This document shows positions 1 to 10,553 of a stretch of DNA of 64,000 bases, in pieces. The position numbers were made by a program, and so were the translations under genes. Within the stretch, counting starts at the first letter, position 1, and every line of letters begins with the position of its first letter. The DNA comes from Gammaproteobacteria bacterium (ex Lamellibrachia satsuma) (lineage in GTDB: Bacteria; Pseudomonadota; Gammaproteobacteria; Chromatiales; Chromatiaceae), in contig CP053680.1 in assembly GCA_019623805.1 (NCBI GenBank), forward strand, positions 1,521,001 through 1,585,000, read 5' to 3'. Under the pieces are notes generated by a model. That model searched no databases. It was not told the origin of the DNA and saw only the letters and a program-made list of their open reading frames with translations.

Positions 1-1
1 C

Positions 2-334
2 GAGATGCAGCTTCGTCTGGTGCAACTCGACACACCCTATGCCGTACTGGTCATTCCACTACTGCTGGAGTCGGGCCAGGACAGCCTTGCCGACCGCATA
101 CTGGTGGTGGATATTCCGGAGGTTCATCAGATAGCGCGGGTCCAGCAGCGCGACGGACTCAAAAAAACTCAGATTGGACAGATCATCGCCGCGCAGGTCG
201 ACCGCCAATCCCGCCTTGCTGCAGCAGATGATGTCATCAGCAACGACGGGGGACTCCAGACGCTCGAAAAAGCCGTCGAACAGCTGCACCAGCGCTATCT
301 CGACCTGGCTGAGCAGCGGTCAATCTCCGGTTGA
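2..334 (+). CDS. coaE: Dephospho-CoA kinase, C-terminal part (cut by window start)
   Basis: This is the last 110 residues of dephospho-CoA kinase, which phosphorylates the 3'-hydroxyl of dephospho-CoA in the final step of coenzyme A synthesis. The reading frame is open to the window edge, so the P-loop half lies outside. Visible family features are the PLLLESG segment, the ILVVDIPE strand and the RVQQRDG lid-type arginine stretch, followed by the DDVISNDG motif near the C-terminus. The stop codon overlaps the -35 element of the rplU promoter, so coaE and rplU are probably separate transcription units. Assignment is from motif recognition. Confidence 0.85.
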   Translation, partial: EMQLRLVQLDTPYAVLVIPLLLESGQDSLADRILVVDIPEVHQIARVQQRDGLKKTQIGQIIAAQVDRQSRLAAADDVISNDGGLQTLEKAVEQLHQRYLDLAEQRSISG

Positions 335-359
335 CCTTGTCAGCCGTTATGGGTAGAAT
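331..359 (+). promoter_or_regulatory. Probable sigma-70 promoter for rplU-rpmA
   Basis: TTGACC at 331-336 and TAGAAT at 354-359 are separated by exactly 17 bases, close to the sigma-70 consensus. The element overlaps the coaE stop codon and lies about 60 bases before the L21 start, which fits ribosomal protein expression independent of coaE. Confidence 0.6.
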
Positions 360-423
360 CCCGCCTCTTTCCGTGTGGGGTCCCTCCCGCATTAGGATCA
401 ACAGGTTTTCTTGGGGATAGGCT

Positions 424-738
424 ATGTATGCGGTAATTCAAACCGGCGGCAAGCAGTATCGCGTCTCAGAAGGCGACACCGTCAAGGTGGAGAAGCTGAG
501 CGCGGATCAAGGTGCTTCTGTCGAACTGGATAAGGTTTTGATGGTTGCTGATGGTGAAGATATCAAGGTCGGCACACCTTATGTCGATGGCGGCAAGGTA
601 ACGGCCACCGTGAAATCCCACGGTCGCGGTAAAAAAGTGAAGATCATCAAGTTCCGTCGTCGCAAGCATCACATGAAGCGTCAGGGGCATCGTCAGTGGT
701 ACACCGAACTGCAGGTGACCGGTATCAGCGCGAGCTGA
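424..738 (+). CDS. rplU: 50S ribosomal protein L21
   Basis: A 104-residue L21, the usual length, a 23S rRNA-binding protein of the large subunit. It begins [14 protein letters not shown], the family signature, and has the basic tract [19 protein letters not shown] near the C-terminus for RNA contact. It precedes rpmA by 12 bases, the conserved L21-L27 pair, with obgE following. Expression is probably driven by the promoter at 331-359. Confidence 0.98.
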   Translation: MYAVIQTGGKQYRVSEGDTVKVEKLSADQGASVELDKVLMVADGEDIKVGTPYVDGGKVTATVKSHGRGKKVKIIKFRRRKHHMKRQGHRQWYTELQVTGISAS

Positions 739-750
739 GGAGAGAGCGAA

Positions 751-1008
751 ATGGCACATAAGAAAGCAGGCGGCAGCACACGTAACGGCCGCGATTCAGA
801 ATCCAAACGTCTTGGCGTCAAGATCTACGGCGGTGAAACCATCAGCGCAGGCAGCATCATCGTGCGCCAACGCGGCACCCGTTTCCACACCGGCGTCAAC
901 GTTGGCATCGGTAAGGATCACACCCTGTTCGCCAAAGCTGACGGCAAGGTTCTTTTTGAGGTGAAAGGCCCGCGCAACCGTAAGTACGTGAGCGTGGTCA
1001 CTGACTGA
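751..1008 (+). CDS. rpmA: 50S ribosomal protein L27
   Basis: An 85-residue L27 whose flexible N-terminus ([16 protein letters not shown]) reaches toward the peptidyl transferase centre. The N-terminus starts directly with the mature sequence, without the cleaved extension seen in Firmicutes. A GAGGAGAG ribosome-binding site precedes the ATG. It is followed by a hairpin with a T-run at about 1032-1060, so rplU-rpmA probably ends there. Confidence 0.98.
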   Translation: MAHKKAGGSTRNGRDSESKRLGVKIYGGETISAGSIIVRQRGTRFHTGVNVGIGKDHTLFAKADGKVLFEVKGPRNRKYVSVVTD

Positions 1009-1031
1009 TTCAGCCTCTGACCGGATCAGCA

Positions 1032-1061
1032 AGGGCCTCGTCTTTGACGGGGCTTTTTGCT
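1032..1061 (+). terminator. Probable terminator after rpmA
   Basis: AAGGGCCTCGTC and GACGGGGCTTTTT form an imperfect GC-rich stem with a short TTT loop and a T-run on the plus strand, immediately after the L27 stop. Confidence 0.6.
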
Positions 1062-1095
1062 TTGTGGCTCTTAAACATATCTGCACGAACACTTG

Positions 1096-1168
1096 CAGGG
1101 ATCGGAGTCAAACCGGGCTGAGCTGTCAGCAGTTGATATAGAGTTGAGCGGTTTGACTCCGACCCCTG
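1096..1168. repeat. Inverted repeat with GGAGTCAAACCG arms
   Basis: CGGAGTCAAACCG at 1103-1115 and its exact complement CGGTTTGACTCCG at 1149-1161 form a 13-bp perfect stem, extended by CAGGG and CCCTG outside. The loop is 33 bases. A further single copy of the core (GGAGTCAAACCGG) lies near 36484. It resembles the short palindromic elements mobilised by REP-associated transposases. No such transposase is in the window. Confidence 0.7.
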
Positions 1169-1198
1169 ACAGAACATCTCTCTAGAGACCCACAATAG

Positions 1199-2272
<1,074 letters not shown>

Positions 2273-2282
2273 CGGGGAAACC

Positions 2283-3407
2283 ATGATTTCACGCGACTCG
2301 ATCCCCACCACCAAACGCTGGGTCATCAAGATCGGCAGCGCCCTGCTAACCTCAGACGGCAAGGGCCTATCCCAGGAGACCCTGTCACCCTGGGTGGAGC
2401 AGATGGCACAGCTCCGGCAGGCCGGCCACGAGATCGTACTCGTCTCCTCAGGCGCCGTCGCAGAGGGCATGAGCCGTATGGGGTGGAGACGCCGCCCGCA
2501 CAACCTCAACGAGCTACAGGCGGCGGCGGCCATCGGCCAGATGGGGCTGATTCGCGCCTACGAAACCTGTTTTCAAAAACATGACCTGCACACTGCCCAG
2601 GTCTTGCTTACCCGCGACGATCTCGCTGACCGCCCCCGTTATCTCAACGCCCGCAGCACACTGCGCACCCTTGTGGAACTGGGCGTGGTACCGGTCGTCA
2701 ATGAAAATGACACAGTGGCCACAGAAGAACTCCGCTTTGGCGACAATGACACCCTGGCAGCCTTGGTGGCAAACCTGATAGAGGCGGACCTGCTTCTCCT
2801 GCTCACCGATCAGGAGGGATTGTTCGATGCCGATCCCCGTTTCAATCCCAAAGCCACCCTGATCAATGAAACCCGGGTGGACAATCCTCAGCTTGACGAG
2901 GTGGCCGGTGGCAGCGCGAACGGTCTCGGCTTGGGCGGCATGGTCACAAAGGTGCGGGCCGCCCGACTGGCTGCCCGCTCAGGCACCGGCACCATCATCG
3001 CTCCCGGCGCCAGGCCAGGGGTTTTGGCGGAAATAGCCCAAGGCAAAGAGATAGGCACCCTGCTGAAACCCGTTCAGGAGCCTCAAGCCGCCCGTAAACG
3101 CTGGCTTGCAGGCCAACTACAGGTACGAGGCTACCTTACACTGGATGGCGGTGCAGTGCGCGTGCTACAGGAACAGGGCAGCAGCCTGCTGGCAGTCGGC
3201 GTAACTAATGTCAGAGGTGAATTTGCCCGCGGTGAAGCGGTGGTCTGTCTCGATAGTTCAGGCTGTGAAGTGGCCCGTGGACTTGCCAACTATGATGCCC
3301 AGGAGGCTAGGCGCATCATGGGGCTGCCGAGCAGCCGGATCGAGGGGGTTTTGGGTTATGTGGATGAAGCGGAGTTGATTCATCGGGATAATCTTGTGTT
3401 GCTGTGA
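2283..3407 (+). CDS. proB: Glutamate 5-kinase
   Basis: ProB phosphorylates glutamate to gamma-glutamyl phosphate, the first step of proline synthesis. The start at [13 protein letters not shown] is chosen because GAGGAG lies upstream and the resulting 374 residues match the family (E. coli about 367). A longer frame begins inside obgE and lacks homology. The amino-acid kinase domain ([43 protein letters not shown]) spans about 1-260 and a C-terminal PUA domain follows. The obgE-proB pairing is common in gammaproteobacteria. Confidence 0.97.
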   Translation: MISRDSIPTTKRWVIKIGSALLTSDGKGLSQETLSPWVEQMAQLRQAGHEIVLVSSGAVAEGMSRMGWRRRPHNLNELQAAAAIGQMGLIRAYETCFQKHDLHTAQVLLTRDDLADRPRYLNARSTLRTLVELGVVPVVNENDTVATEELRFGDNDTLAALVANLIEADLLLLLTDQEGLFDADPRFNPKATLINETRVDNPQLDEVAGGSANGLGLGGMVTKVRAARLAARSGTGTIIAPGARPGVLAEIAQGKEIGTLLKPVQEPQAARKRWLAGQLQVRGYLTLDGGAVRVLQEQGSSLLAVGVTNVRGEFARGEAVVCLDSSGCEVARGLANYDAQEARRIMGLPSSRIEGVLGYVDEAELIHRDNLVLL

Positions 3408-3433
3408 TTTTCTACTTTGAAATCAGTTGTAAT

Positions 3434-3656
3434 GCCTGTTGTTTTTTGATGTTTATGTGTCGCTACGCGATGGTTTTCTAATGTAGCTTCCCCAACCTTG
3501 TCGTAATTTTCTTCTTTTTCTGACAGCACACTTTTCGTCCTGCAGGACGAGTCACTTTTCTTTTTCGTGAAAAGAAAAGTAACCTGCCGTAGGGGCGCGG
3601 AAGCCCCGTTAGAAAAACCGTCGCGTAGCGACACAAAACCATCTAAAACCGACAGG
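3434..3656. repeat. MITE-like imperfect palindrome (about 220 bp)
   Basis: The outer arms of about 55 bp are inverted copies: GTGTCGCTACGCGA at 3457-3470 pairs with TCGCGTAGCGACAC at 3621-3634, and the flanking TGGTTTTCTAA / TTAGAAAAACC and CCTGTTG / CGACAGG also match. Inside is a second hairpin, ACTTTTCTTTT (3554-3564) with AAAAGAAAAGT (3570-3580), and a 14-bp palindrome CGTCCTGCAGGACG at 3537-3550. No coding capacity is apparent. Size and symmetry suit a MITE or composite REP element. Confidence 0.6.
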
Positions 3657-3710
3657 AAACACACACCACTACAGCAACGCCCAAAAACTAAAGCTAAATC
3701 TCCAGACATA

Positions 3711-3736
3711 AAAAAACCGGCTTCCGCCGGTTTTCC
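3711..3736 (-). terminator. Terminator of rpsT
   Basis: On the minus strand AAAACCGGC, loop GGAA, GCCGGTTTTTTT forms a perfect stem followed by a T-run, 23 bases after the S20 stop. Confidence 0.85.
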
Positions 3737-3758
3737 TACAGGAGCAGTCGATTACAAC

Positions 3759-4019
3759 TTACAGCGCCTTGATCTGAGCATTCAGACGGTTCTTATGACG
3801 CGCAGCCTTGTTCTTGTGGATCAGCCCCTCATTGGCACTGCGATCAATCACAGGCACAGCACTCTTGAAGGCTTCTGCAGCGCCCTCCTTATTGCCCTCT
3901 TCGATCAGACTCACAACCCTTTTGACGTGGGTGCGCATGGTGCTGCGACGGGACTGGTTGTGCAGATGGCGCTTGTCGGCTTGACGTGCGCGCTTACGGG
4001 CTTGGGCTGAATTGGCCAA
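3759..4019 (-). CDS. rpsT: 30S ribosomal protein S20 (TTG start)
   Basis: An 86-residue S20, a helical 16S rRNA-binding protein needed for 30S assembly. The start is taken as TTG at 4019, giving (M)ANSAQARKRARQ as in the family, because AGGAGT lies six bases upstream. An ATG six codons earlier would swallow that ribosome-binding site. E. coli rpsT also starts with UUG, which helps keep it autoregulated. It is divergent from murJ, the order found in many gammaproteobacteria. Confidence 0.95.
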   Translation of the reverse strand: MANSAQARKRARQADKRHLHNQSRRSTMRTHVKRVVSLIEEGNKEGAAEAFKSAVPVIDRSANEGLIHKNKAARHKNRLNAQIKAL

Positions 4020-4197
4020 CTTTTGACTCCTGAACATTCACAAAATCGGAAGGGCGCACATATTGCGCAATAATCCAGTCAATGTCAACTCTTCTCTACG
4101 ACTTCAGAAAAACTGCCGATTTTTTCACTATCTTGTCCTGAAATGGGCTTATACTCTGCAGTTATAATAAGTACAACAACGAATCAAGGACAGTTCA

Positions 4198-5733
4198 CTG
4201 GCTTCTTTTCTCAAACCCTTTGCCACTGTCGGCTCAAATACCATGCTCTCCCGCATCCTCGGGTTTGTGCGAGATCTGGTATTGGCGCGCCTGTTCGGGG
4301 CCGATGCCGCCACGGATGCCTTCTTCGTCGCTTTCAAGATTCCGAATTTCATGCGTCGCCTGTTCGCCGAGGGGGCTTTTTCACTGGCCTTTGTCCCGGT
4401 ATTGACAGAGTACCGCAGCCAACGCTCCTTTGCAGAACTAAAAGAGTTTATAGACAAGATGGCGGGCACACTGGGTTTGGTGCTGCTGTTGACGACCACA
4501 ATCGGCGTGATCGCAGCTCCACTATTGGTGATGATCTTCGCGCCAGGCTTCATCGGTGAGGATGAGGGCAAGTATGAGTTGGCGGTGGAGATGCTGCACC
4601 TCACCTTCCCCTATCTCTTCTTCATCTCTCTCACTGCTTTCGCCGGGGGCATCCTGAACGCGCACAACCGCTTTGGCGTGCCGGCCTTCACCCCCGTGCT
4701 GCTCAATATATCGCTGATCGGCTGCGCACTCCTGCTTTCGCCACGCATGGAAGAGCCTGTGATGGCGCTGGCTTGGGGCGTCCTCATCGCCGGTGGCGTG
4801 CAGTTCATGTTTCAGTTTCCTTTTCTCTACCAGTTGAACCTGATTCCGAAACCCAAGGTAGCCTTCCGGGACAAGGGCGTAATCCGCGTCCTGCGACTGA
4901 TGATTCCCGCCCTGTTTGGCGTCTCTGTAAGCCAGTTGAACCTGCTGCTGGATACGCTCATCGCCTCTTTCCTGGTTAGCGGCAGCATCTCCTGGCTCTA
5001 CTACTCTGACCGCCTGATGGAGTTTCCGGTGGGTATTCTCGGGGTTGCTCTCGGTACCGTGATCCTGCCCAACCTGTCGCGCAAACACTCCGAAAAATCA
5101 CCCGAGGAATTTTCCAGCACCCTGGACTGGGCCCTGCGCGTCACTGTGTTGCTGGGTATTCCCGCAGCTGTAGGGCTGCTGCTGCTGGCAAGCCCGATGT
5201 TGATCACCCTGTTCCACTCCGAAGCCTTCACCACCAACGATGTCGTCATGTCGTCCCGGAGTCTGATGGCCTATGCCCCCGGCCTGATGGCCATCATTCT
5301 GATCAAGATCCTCGCACCGGGTTTTTACGCCAGACAGGATACCCGTACGCCGGTACGCGTCGGCATCATCGCCATGTTCGCCAACATGGCTTTCAATATT
5401 ATTTTAGTGTTTCCTCTGGCCCATGCAGGCCTTGCCCTGGCTACGACTCTGTCATCCATCCTCAACGCCTACCTGCTCTACCACTGGCTGAGAAAAGAGC
5501 AGATCTATCAACCAAGCCCTGGGTGGAACCTTATCTGGCTGCGCACTGGAGCAGCAGCAGCAATAATGGGGGCTCTGCTCATCTGGGGCAGCGGTGACAC
5601 TGATGCCTGGCTGCTGCTTGGCACCTGGGAACGCATCCTCCACCTTGCGTTTTGGATCATACTTGGCGCCTGCGTCTACTTTTTCGTCCTCATCTCTTCC
5701 GGTGTCAGGCTGCGCCATTTTCGTTCCGCGTAA
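4198..5733 (+). CDS. murJ: Lipid II flippase MurJ (probable CTG start)
   Basis: MurJ moves lipid II across the inner membrane for peptidoglycan synthesis. It is a MOP-superfamily protein with about 14 membrane segments; MLSRILGFVRDLVLARLFGA is the conserved first helix. The only nearby ATG (4243) would remove the usual N-terminal LKPFATVGSNT segment. The frame is open back to 4171, and CTG at 4198 has AAGGA seven bases upstream and yields 511 residues, the E. coli length. I therefore propose a CTG start; the ATG form would be 496 residues. It lies upstream of ribF-ileS-lspA as usual. Confidence 0.9.
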   Translation: MASFLKPFATVGSNTMLSRILGFVRDLVLARLFGADAATDAFFVAFKIPNFMRRLFAEGAFSLAFVPVLTEYRSQRSFAELKEFIDKMAGTLGLVLLLTTTIGVIAAPLLVMIFAPGFIGEDEGKYELAVEMLHLTFPYLFFISLTAFAGGILNAHNRFGVPAFTPVLLNISLIGCALLLSPRMEEPVMALAWGVLIAGGVQFMFQFPFLYQLNLIPKPKVAFRDKGVIRVLRLMIPALFGVSVSQLNLLLDTLIASFLVSGSISWLYYSDRLMEFPVGILGVALGTVILPNLSRKHSEKSPEEFSSTLDWALRVTVLLGIPAAVGLLLLASPMLITLFHSEAFTTNDVVMSSRSLMAYAPGLMAIILIKILAPGFYARQDTRTPVRVGIIAMFANMAFNIILVFPLAHAGLALATTLSSILNAYLLYHWLRKEQIYQPSPGWNLIWLRTGAAAAIMGALLIWGSGDTDAWLLLGTWERILHLAFWIILGACVYFFVLISSGVRLRHFRSA

Positions 5734-6003
5734 GTAAGGTGACAGGTGACACAAGCATGTGTCCGTCGTTTCCCGATGCAAGTACCTTTCAGCAATGAAT
5801 ACAAGCAGGCCCGATCAAGCGCAGCGGATCGGGCGGGCCAGAGTTTGGCAAAGCCATTGGGGTTGCCGGTTCTACTGCGCTAGAACCGGCCTACATCCTT
5901 CCAACGCCAGTTACGACAAAACTCGGTCACTCCGACGACACGGCCACCTTTAACCTTTTTCTTCATCCCTTATAATAAGCCGCTTCAAACGAGGCGGTTT
6001 TTT
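5734..6003. other. murJ-ribF intergenic region
   Basis: No gene seen. It contains two GGTGACA heptamers at 5738-5751 directly after murJ, a GATC-bounded palindrome at 5808-5834, a perfect 10-bp hairpin GCCGGTTCTA/TAGAACCGGC at 5865-5890, and a TATAAT box near 5971. A small hairpin (CCGCTTCAAACGAGGCGG) with a T-run abuts the ribF start. Confidence 0.6.
5808..5834. repeat. Dispersed GATC-palindrome repeat, copy 1
   Basis: GCCCGATC, then AAGCGCAGCG, then GATCGGGC: arms pair perfectly around a core resembling AAGCGTAGCG found in four other intergenic copies of this window. Confidence 0.65.
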
Positions 6004-6933
6004 ATGCAAGTCATTCGCGGCTTACACAATTTGAGACCAGAACACAGGGGCTGCGTGGCCACCATCGGCAATTTCGATGGCGTGCACCTGGGCCATCAGT
6101 CGGTTTTTCAGCACCTGCTCGAAAAGGGGCGCGAATTCGGCCTGCCCGCCACAGTAGTGACTTTTGAGCCCCAGCCCCGCGAGTTTTTCCAGCCTGACGG
6201 CGCACCTGCCCGGCTCACCCGCATGCGGGAAAAACTGCAGGCGATGAAGGATATCGGCATCGAGCGGGCCGTGATCCTGGAATTCGGCAGGAAGATGGCG
6301 TCGATGCCAGCCGTTGCCTTTGTTGAAGAGTTGCTGGTCAGCGGTCTCGATGCCCGTTTCCTGTCAGTTGGCGACGACTTCCGTTTCGGCATGGGACGGA
6401 AGGGCGACTTCCATCTGCTGCAGTCCATGGGAAATCAGCACGGATTCGAGGTGGAGAACATGAACACCTTCAAGCTTGATGCCGATCGCGTCAGCAGCAC
6501 CCGCATCCGGCAACTGCTCACCGATGGCAACCTGCAGGCGGCAGAGTTATGCCTGGGGCGTCCCTATCGCATCTGCGGCCGCGTGGCTCACGGAGACGAA
6601 CGCGGACGCACCATCGGCTTTCCCACCATGAATGTGAACCTGCATCGCCGTGTCAGCCCACTACGCGGCGTCTACGCCGTCAAGGTCCGGGGCCTGGATA
6701 AACAACCACTGCCCGGTGTGGCCAACATAGGTACGCGTCCCACGGTGGAGGGAGACACCCGTTATCTGCTGGAGACCCACCTGTTCGACTTCGACCGTTC
6801 AGTCTACGGTGAGCATGTTCAGGTGGAGTTTGTGCACAAACTCCGCGACGAAAAAAGATTCGACTCATTCGAGGATCTGCGCAGACAGATTCTGGACGAT
6901 GCAGCGGCGGCGCGAATTGAGCTTGGGATTTAG
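6004..6933 (+). CDS. ribF: Bifunctional riboflavin kinase / FAD synthetase
   Basis: A 309-residue RibF that makes FMN from riboflavin and then FAD. The N-terminal FAD synthetase domain shows TIGNFDGVHLGHQ (nucleotidyltransferase HxGH-type motif), SVGDDFRFGMGRKGD and the VSSTRIRQLL signature. The C-terminal riboflavin kinase domain has GRTIGFPTMNV and GVANIGTRPTV. It is the usual partner of ileS and lspA. The ATG directly follows a T-run, so initiation has an unusually weak ribosome-binding site. Confidence 0.97.
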   Translation: MQVIRGLHNLRPEHRGCVATIGNFDGVHLGHQSVFQHLLEKGREFGLPATVVTFEPQPREFFQPDGAPARLTRMREKLQAMKDIGIERAVILEFGRKMASMPAVAFVEELLVSGLDARFLSVGDDFRFGMGRKGDFHLLQSMGNQHGFEVENMNTFKLDADRVSSTRIRQLLTDGNLQAAELCLGRPYRICGRVAHGDERGRTIGFPTMNVNLHRRVSPLRGVYAVKVRGLDKQPLPGVANIGTRPTVEGDTRYLLETHLFDFDRSVYGEHVQVEFVHKLRDEKRFDSFEDLRRQILDDAAAARIELGI

Positions 6934-6957
6934 CGCACTCATTGCGCCAATAACTTG

Positions 6958-6988
6958 TAGGCTGGATCAAGCGTAGCGGATCCGGCAT
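6958..6988. repeat. Dispersed GATC-palindrome repeat, copy 2
   Basis: GTAGGCTGGATCAAGCGTAGCGGATCCGGCA. This copy is inverted relative to copy 3, 25 bases away, so the two together form a larger palindrome between ribF and ileS. Confidence 0.7.
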
Positions 6989-7012
6989 CAGTTGTTTGCT
7001 CAGCGCACATTT

Positions 7013-7043
7013 GCCTGATCCGCTACGCTTGATCAGGCCTACA
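7013..7043. repeat. Dispersed GATC-palindrome repeat, copy 3
   Basis: GCCTGATC, CGCTACGCTT, GATCAGGC with trailing CTACA. Eight-base perfect arms. It is the inverse complement of copy 2. Confidence 0.7.
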
Positions 7044-7145
7044 TCCTGACTCGAGATCCTCGAAACCAGCAAGATACTTTGCGCATTGCGCCGGATTGCG
7101 GTTCAATAGCCCACTTTTGTTGGAATCCACCACAGGCAGCCGTCC

Positions 7146-9974
7146 GTGAGCGACTACAAGCAGACCCTCAACCTTCCCAAAACAGCCTTCCCAATGCGAG
7201 GCAATCTGGCCCAGCGCGAGCCGGAGATACTGAAGAAATGGGAGGAAAACAATCTCTACGCCAGGATCCGCGAGGCATGCGCCGGACGGCCCAAGTTTAT
7301 TCTGCACGACGGCCCTCCATACGCCAACGGCAACATCCATATCGGTCATGCGGTCAACAAGATCCTCAAGGACATCATCATCAAGAGCCGTACGCTGGAC
7401 GGTTTCGACGCACCTTATGTGCCGGGATGGGACTGCCACGGCCTGCCTATTGAACTCCAGGTGGAAAAGAAGATCGGCAAGCCCGGAGCCAAAGTGACCA
7501 GCGGACAGTTCCGCAAGGCATGCCGTCAATATGCCGCCAAGCAGGTGGATAGTCAGCGTGACGATTTCAAACGCCTGGGTGTACTCGGTGAGTGGGAGAA
7601 CCCCTATCTCACAATGGACCATGGATTCGAGGCGGATATCGTTCGTTCTCTTGGCCGCATCGTCGAGAATGGCCATGTGCACAAAGGCTCCAAGCCGGTC
7701 CACTGGTGCACTGACTGCGGTTCGGCTCTGGCCGAAGCAGAAGTGGAGTACCAGGACAAGGACTCTTTTGCCATCGATGTGCGCTTTCGTGTGCTCGAAG
7801 AACCGGCGCTGTTCGACCGCTGCCACCATGTGCCCGATGGGCTGGGTGAAGGTCCGATGCATTTTGTTATCTGGACCACTACACCCTGGACCCTGCCCGC
7901 CAACCAGGCAGTGGCGCTCAACCCGAGCCTGGAATACGCAGTGGTGCAGTGCGACGGTCCACTGGGCAAAGAGCGCATGGTGATTGCCGACGCCATGCTG
8001 AAAGATGTGATGGATCGCTACGGCATCGAGAAGTATCACGTCATCGCCTATGCCAAAGGCGATGCCTTCGAGGGACTCAAGCTGCAACACCCCTTCTATG
8101 AACGCCATGTGCAGGTGATTCTGGGGGAGCATGTCACCCTCGAGGCGGGTACCGGTGCTGTGCACACTGCCCCCGGTCACGGTCTTGACGATTATGTGGT
8201 CGGCGCCCGCTATGGTCTGCCAGTGGACAATCCAGTGGGCAACAACGGCTGTTTTGTGGAGGGCACCGAACTGTTCGCGGGCCAGCACGTCTTCTCCGCC
8301 AACGAGAAAGTGATCGAAGTGCTCAAGGCACACGGCGCACTGGTGCGCGAGGAACGCCTCAACCACAGTTATCCGCACTGCTGGCGCCACAAAACCCCGA
8401 TCATCTTCCGCGCCACCCCGCAGTGGTTCATCAGCATGGACCAGGGCGGACTGCGTCAGACCGCAATGCACGAGATCGACAACGTCGAATGGTTGCCCGA
8501 CTGGGGCAAGGCGCGCATCCAGGGCATGGTGGAGAACCGCCCGGACTGGTGCATCTCACGCCAGCGCACCTGGGGCGTACCGATCACCCTCTTTGTCCAT
8601 AAAGAGACCAACGAACTGCACCCCAACTCCGCCGAACTGGTGAAAGCCGTGGCAAATCGGGTCGAGGAGAAGGGCTTTGAAGCCTGGTTCGACCTCGACG
8701 CCCAAGAACTGCTGGGGGACGAAGCCGCTGACTACACCAAGGTCACCGACTCGCTGGATGTCTGGTTTGATTCCGGAGTGACCCATCAGTGCGTACTGCA
8801 GGCCCGTGAGCAGCTGCGCTTCCCTGCGGATCTCTATCTCGAAGGCTCCGACCAGCACCGTGGCTGGTTCCAGTCTTCCCTGCTCACCTCGGTGGCGATG
8901 AACGACTGCGCCCCCTTCAAACAGGTGCTGACCCACGGCTTCACCGTCGACGACAAGGGCGAGAAGATGGCCAAGTCGAAGGGCAATGTGATGGCGCCAC
9001 AAAAGGTGATCAAGAACCTGGGCGCCGACATCATTCGCCTCTGGGTGTCGGCCACCGACTACCGCAACGAGATGACCGTCTCGGACGAGATACTGAAGCG
9101 CACCGCCGATGCCTACCGCCGCATACGCAACACCACGCGTTTCCTGCTCAGCAACCTCAACGGGTTCGATCCGGCGCAGAACATGGTAACACCGGGGGAG
9201 ATGATCGAACTCGATCGTTGGGCGGTGGATCGCGCCCTGCAACTGCAGCAGGAGATCATCGAAGCCTACAAGCACTATCAATTCCACCTGATTTATCAGA
9301 AGGTGCTCAACTTCTGCGTTACCGAGATGGGCGGTTTCTATCTCGACGTGATCAAGGACCGGCAGTACACCACCCAGGTGGACAGCCTGCCGCGCCGCTC
9401 CTGCCAGACTGCGATGTACCACATCGTCGAGGCGATGACCCGCTGGCTGGCCCCGATTCTAAGCTACACCGCCGATGAGGTCTGGTTGCATATACCGGGG
9501 GAACGTGGCGAGAGCGTCTTTCTCGAAAGCTGGTATTCCGGTCTCTTCTCTCTGGATGGCGACGACCGTTTTGACCGCGCCTTCTGGGAGCAAGTGATCC
9601 CGGTACGCACTGCGGTATCAAAGCAGCTGGAGTCCCTGCGCGCCGACGGCAAGATCGGTTCCGCCCTGGATGCAGAGGTGGAGGTCTACTGCGACGGTGA
9701 ATTGAGGGCAACCCTCGATGATCTGGGTGAAGAACTGCGTTTTGTTTTGATCACATCGGAGGCCCGGGTTCTGCCTCTAGCGACTAAATCCGCCGATGCA
9801 ATAGAGACCGAAGTCGATGGACTCTGGGTCAGACCCACGCCCTCTAACCTGCCCAAGTGCGTGCGTTGCTGGCACCATCGGGAAGAGGTGGGGGTGGACA
9901 AGAAATATCCTGATCTCTGCAGCCGCTGTGCCACCAATGTCGCCGGAAAGGGCGAGATCCGGCGCTTTGCCTGA
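7146..9974 (+). CDS. ileS: Isoleucine-tRNA ligase (GTG start)
   Basis: A 942-residue class I aminoacyl-tRNA synthetase charging tRNA-Ile, with CP1 editing domain. Visible motifs are [17 protein letters not shown] (HIGH), the editing-site TTPWTLPAN and [25 protein letters not shown], the KMSKS-type [10 protein letters not shown], and the C-terminal zinc-binding [12 protein letters not shown]...CSRCATNV. The GTG start gives the standard [22 protein letters not shown]-terminus. It is followed seven bases later by lspA. Confidence 0.98.
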   Translation: MSDYKQTLNLPKTAFPMRGNLAQREPEILKKWEENNLYARIREACAGRPKFILHDGPPYANGNIHIGHAVNKILKDIIIKSRTLDGFDAPYVPGWDCHGLPIELQVEKKIGKPGAKVTSGQFRKACRQYAAKQVDSQRDDFKRLGVLGEWENPYLTMDHGFEADIVRSLGRIVENGHVHKGSKPVHWCTDCGSALAEAEVEYQDKDSFAIDVRFRVLEEPALFDRCHHVPDGLGEGPMHFVIWTTTPWTLPANQAVALNPSLEYAVVQCDGPLGKERMVIADAMLKDVMDRYGIEKYHVIAYAKGDAFEGLKLQHPFYERHVQVILGEHVTLEAGTGAVHTAPGHGLDDYVVGARYGLPVDNPVGNNGCFVEGTELFAGQHVFSANEKVIEVLKAHGALVREERLNHSYPHCWRHKTPIIFRATPQWFISMDQGGLRQTAMHEIDNVEWLPDWGKARIQGMVENRPDWCISRQRTWGVPITLFVHKETNELHPNSAELVKAVANRVEEKGFEAWFDLDAQELLGDEAADYTKVTDSLDVWFDSGVTHQCVLQAREQLRFPADLYLEGSDQHRGWFQSSLLTSVAMNDCAPFKQVLTHGFTVDDKGEKMAKSKGNVMAPQKVIKNLGADIIRLWVSATDYRNEMTVSDEILKRTADAYRRIRNTTRFLLSNLNGFDPAQNMVTPGEMIELDRWAVDRALQLQQEIIEAYKHYQFHLIYQKVLNFCVTEMGGFYLDVIKDRQYTTQVDSLPRRSCQTAMYHIVEAMTRWLAPILSYTADEVWLHIPGERGESVFLESWYSGLFSLDGDDRFDRAFWEQVIPVRTAVSKQLESLRADGKIGSALDAEVEVYCDGELRATLDDLGEELRFVLITSEARVLPLATKSADAIETEVDGLWVRPTPSNLPKCVRCWHHREEVGVDKKYPDLCSRCATNVAGKGEIRRFA

Positions 9975-9981
9975 GGTCACC

Positions 9982-10455
9982 ATGCAACGCTGGCTCTGGC
10001 TTTCACTGCTCGTTCTCCTGCTCGACCAGGCAACCAAGCAGTGGGCGGAGGCGGCGCTGTCCGCCTATCAACCGTCCACCCTGCTGCCGTTCTTCGATCT
10101 CACTCTGATGTATAACGAGGGGGCTGCGTTCAGCTTCCTCAGTGAGCAGGGAGGATGGCAGCGCTGGTTCTTCATCATCCTGGCGCTGGGCGTATCCGCA
10201 GTGTTGGTCGGTTGGATCTGGCGCCTGAAGCCTGCGGAAAAAACCATCGCTGTCGCCCTCTCACTGATTGTTGGTGGCGCTATCGGCAATGTCATTGACC
10301 GCTTGCTTTTTGGCCACGTCATCGATTTTCTGCACTTCCACTACCAGGAGTACTACTGGCCCGCATTCAACATCGCCGACTCCGCCATTTTCGTCGGCGT
10401 AACGCTCATGATCTTCGACGCCCTCTTTTTTTCTGCCAAGCGTGAAACAGACTGA
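9982..10455 (+). CDS. lspA: Lipoprotein signal peptidase II
   Basis: LspA is the inner-membrane aspartyl peptidase that cleaves prolipoprotein signal peptides at the lipobox. The start MQRWLWLSLLVLLLDQATKQ gives 157 residues, the normal length. A longer in-frame extension lies inside ileS and is rejected. Four membrane segments are evident. The catalytic aspartates are in GNVIDRLLFGHVIDF and FNIADS. The ribF-ileS-lspA operon arrangement is conserved. Confidence 0.97.
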   Translation: MQRWLWLSLLVLLLDQATKQWAEAALSAYQPSTLLPFFDLTLMYNEGAAFSFLSEQGGWQRWFFIILALGVSAVLVGWIWRLKPAEKTIAVALSLIVGGAIGNVIDRLLFGHVIDFLHFHYQEYYWPAFNIADSAIFVGVTLMIFDALFFSAKRETD

Positions 10456-10497
10456 CAAACCTTTTTCTGCAGCTAATCTATTTCCCTGCTATTTTTA

Positions 10498-10516
10498 GGT
10501 TATAACAATCATAACC
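10498..10516. promoter_or_regulatory. Possible operator upstream of the DsrC-like gene
   Basis: GGTTAT, seven bases, ATAACC forms a perfect 6-bp dyad 38 bases before the next start codon. Size and spacing fit a dimeric regulator site. The binding protein is unknown. Confidence 0.3.
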
Positions 10517-10553
10517 CCCAAACAGCAGTATCCGATCCACCCGGAGGTGTAAG

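Larger units (their letters stand above)
3408..3758. other. proB-rpsT intergenic region
   Basis: No credible gene. The interval holds the imperfect palindromic element at 3434-3656 and the S20 terminator. Confidence 0.7.

Noticed and set aside
7023..8471. 482-codon minus-strand frame opposite ileS
   Set aside because: Shadow of ileS codon bias, no ribosome-binding site, no motifs.
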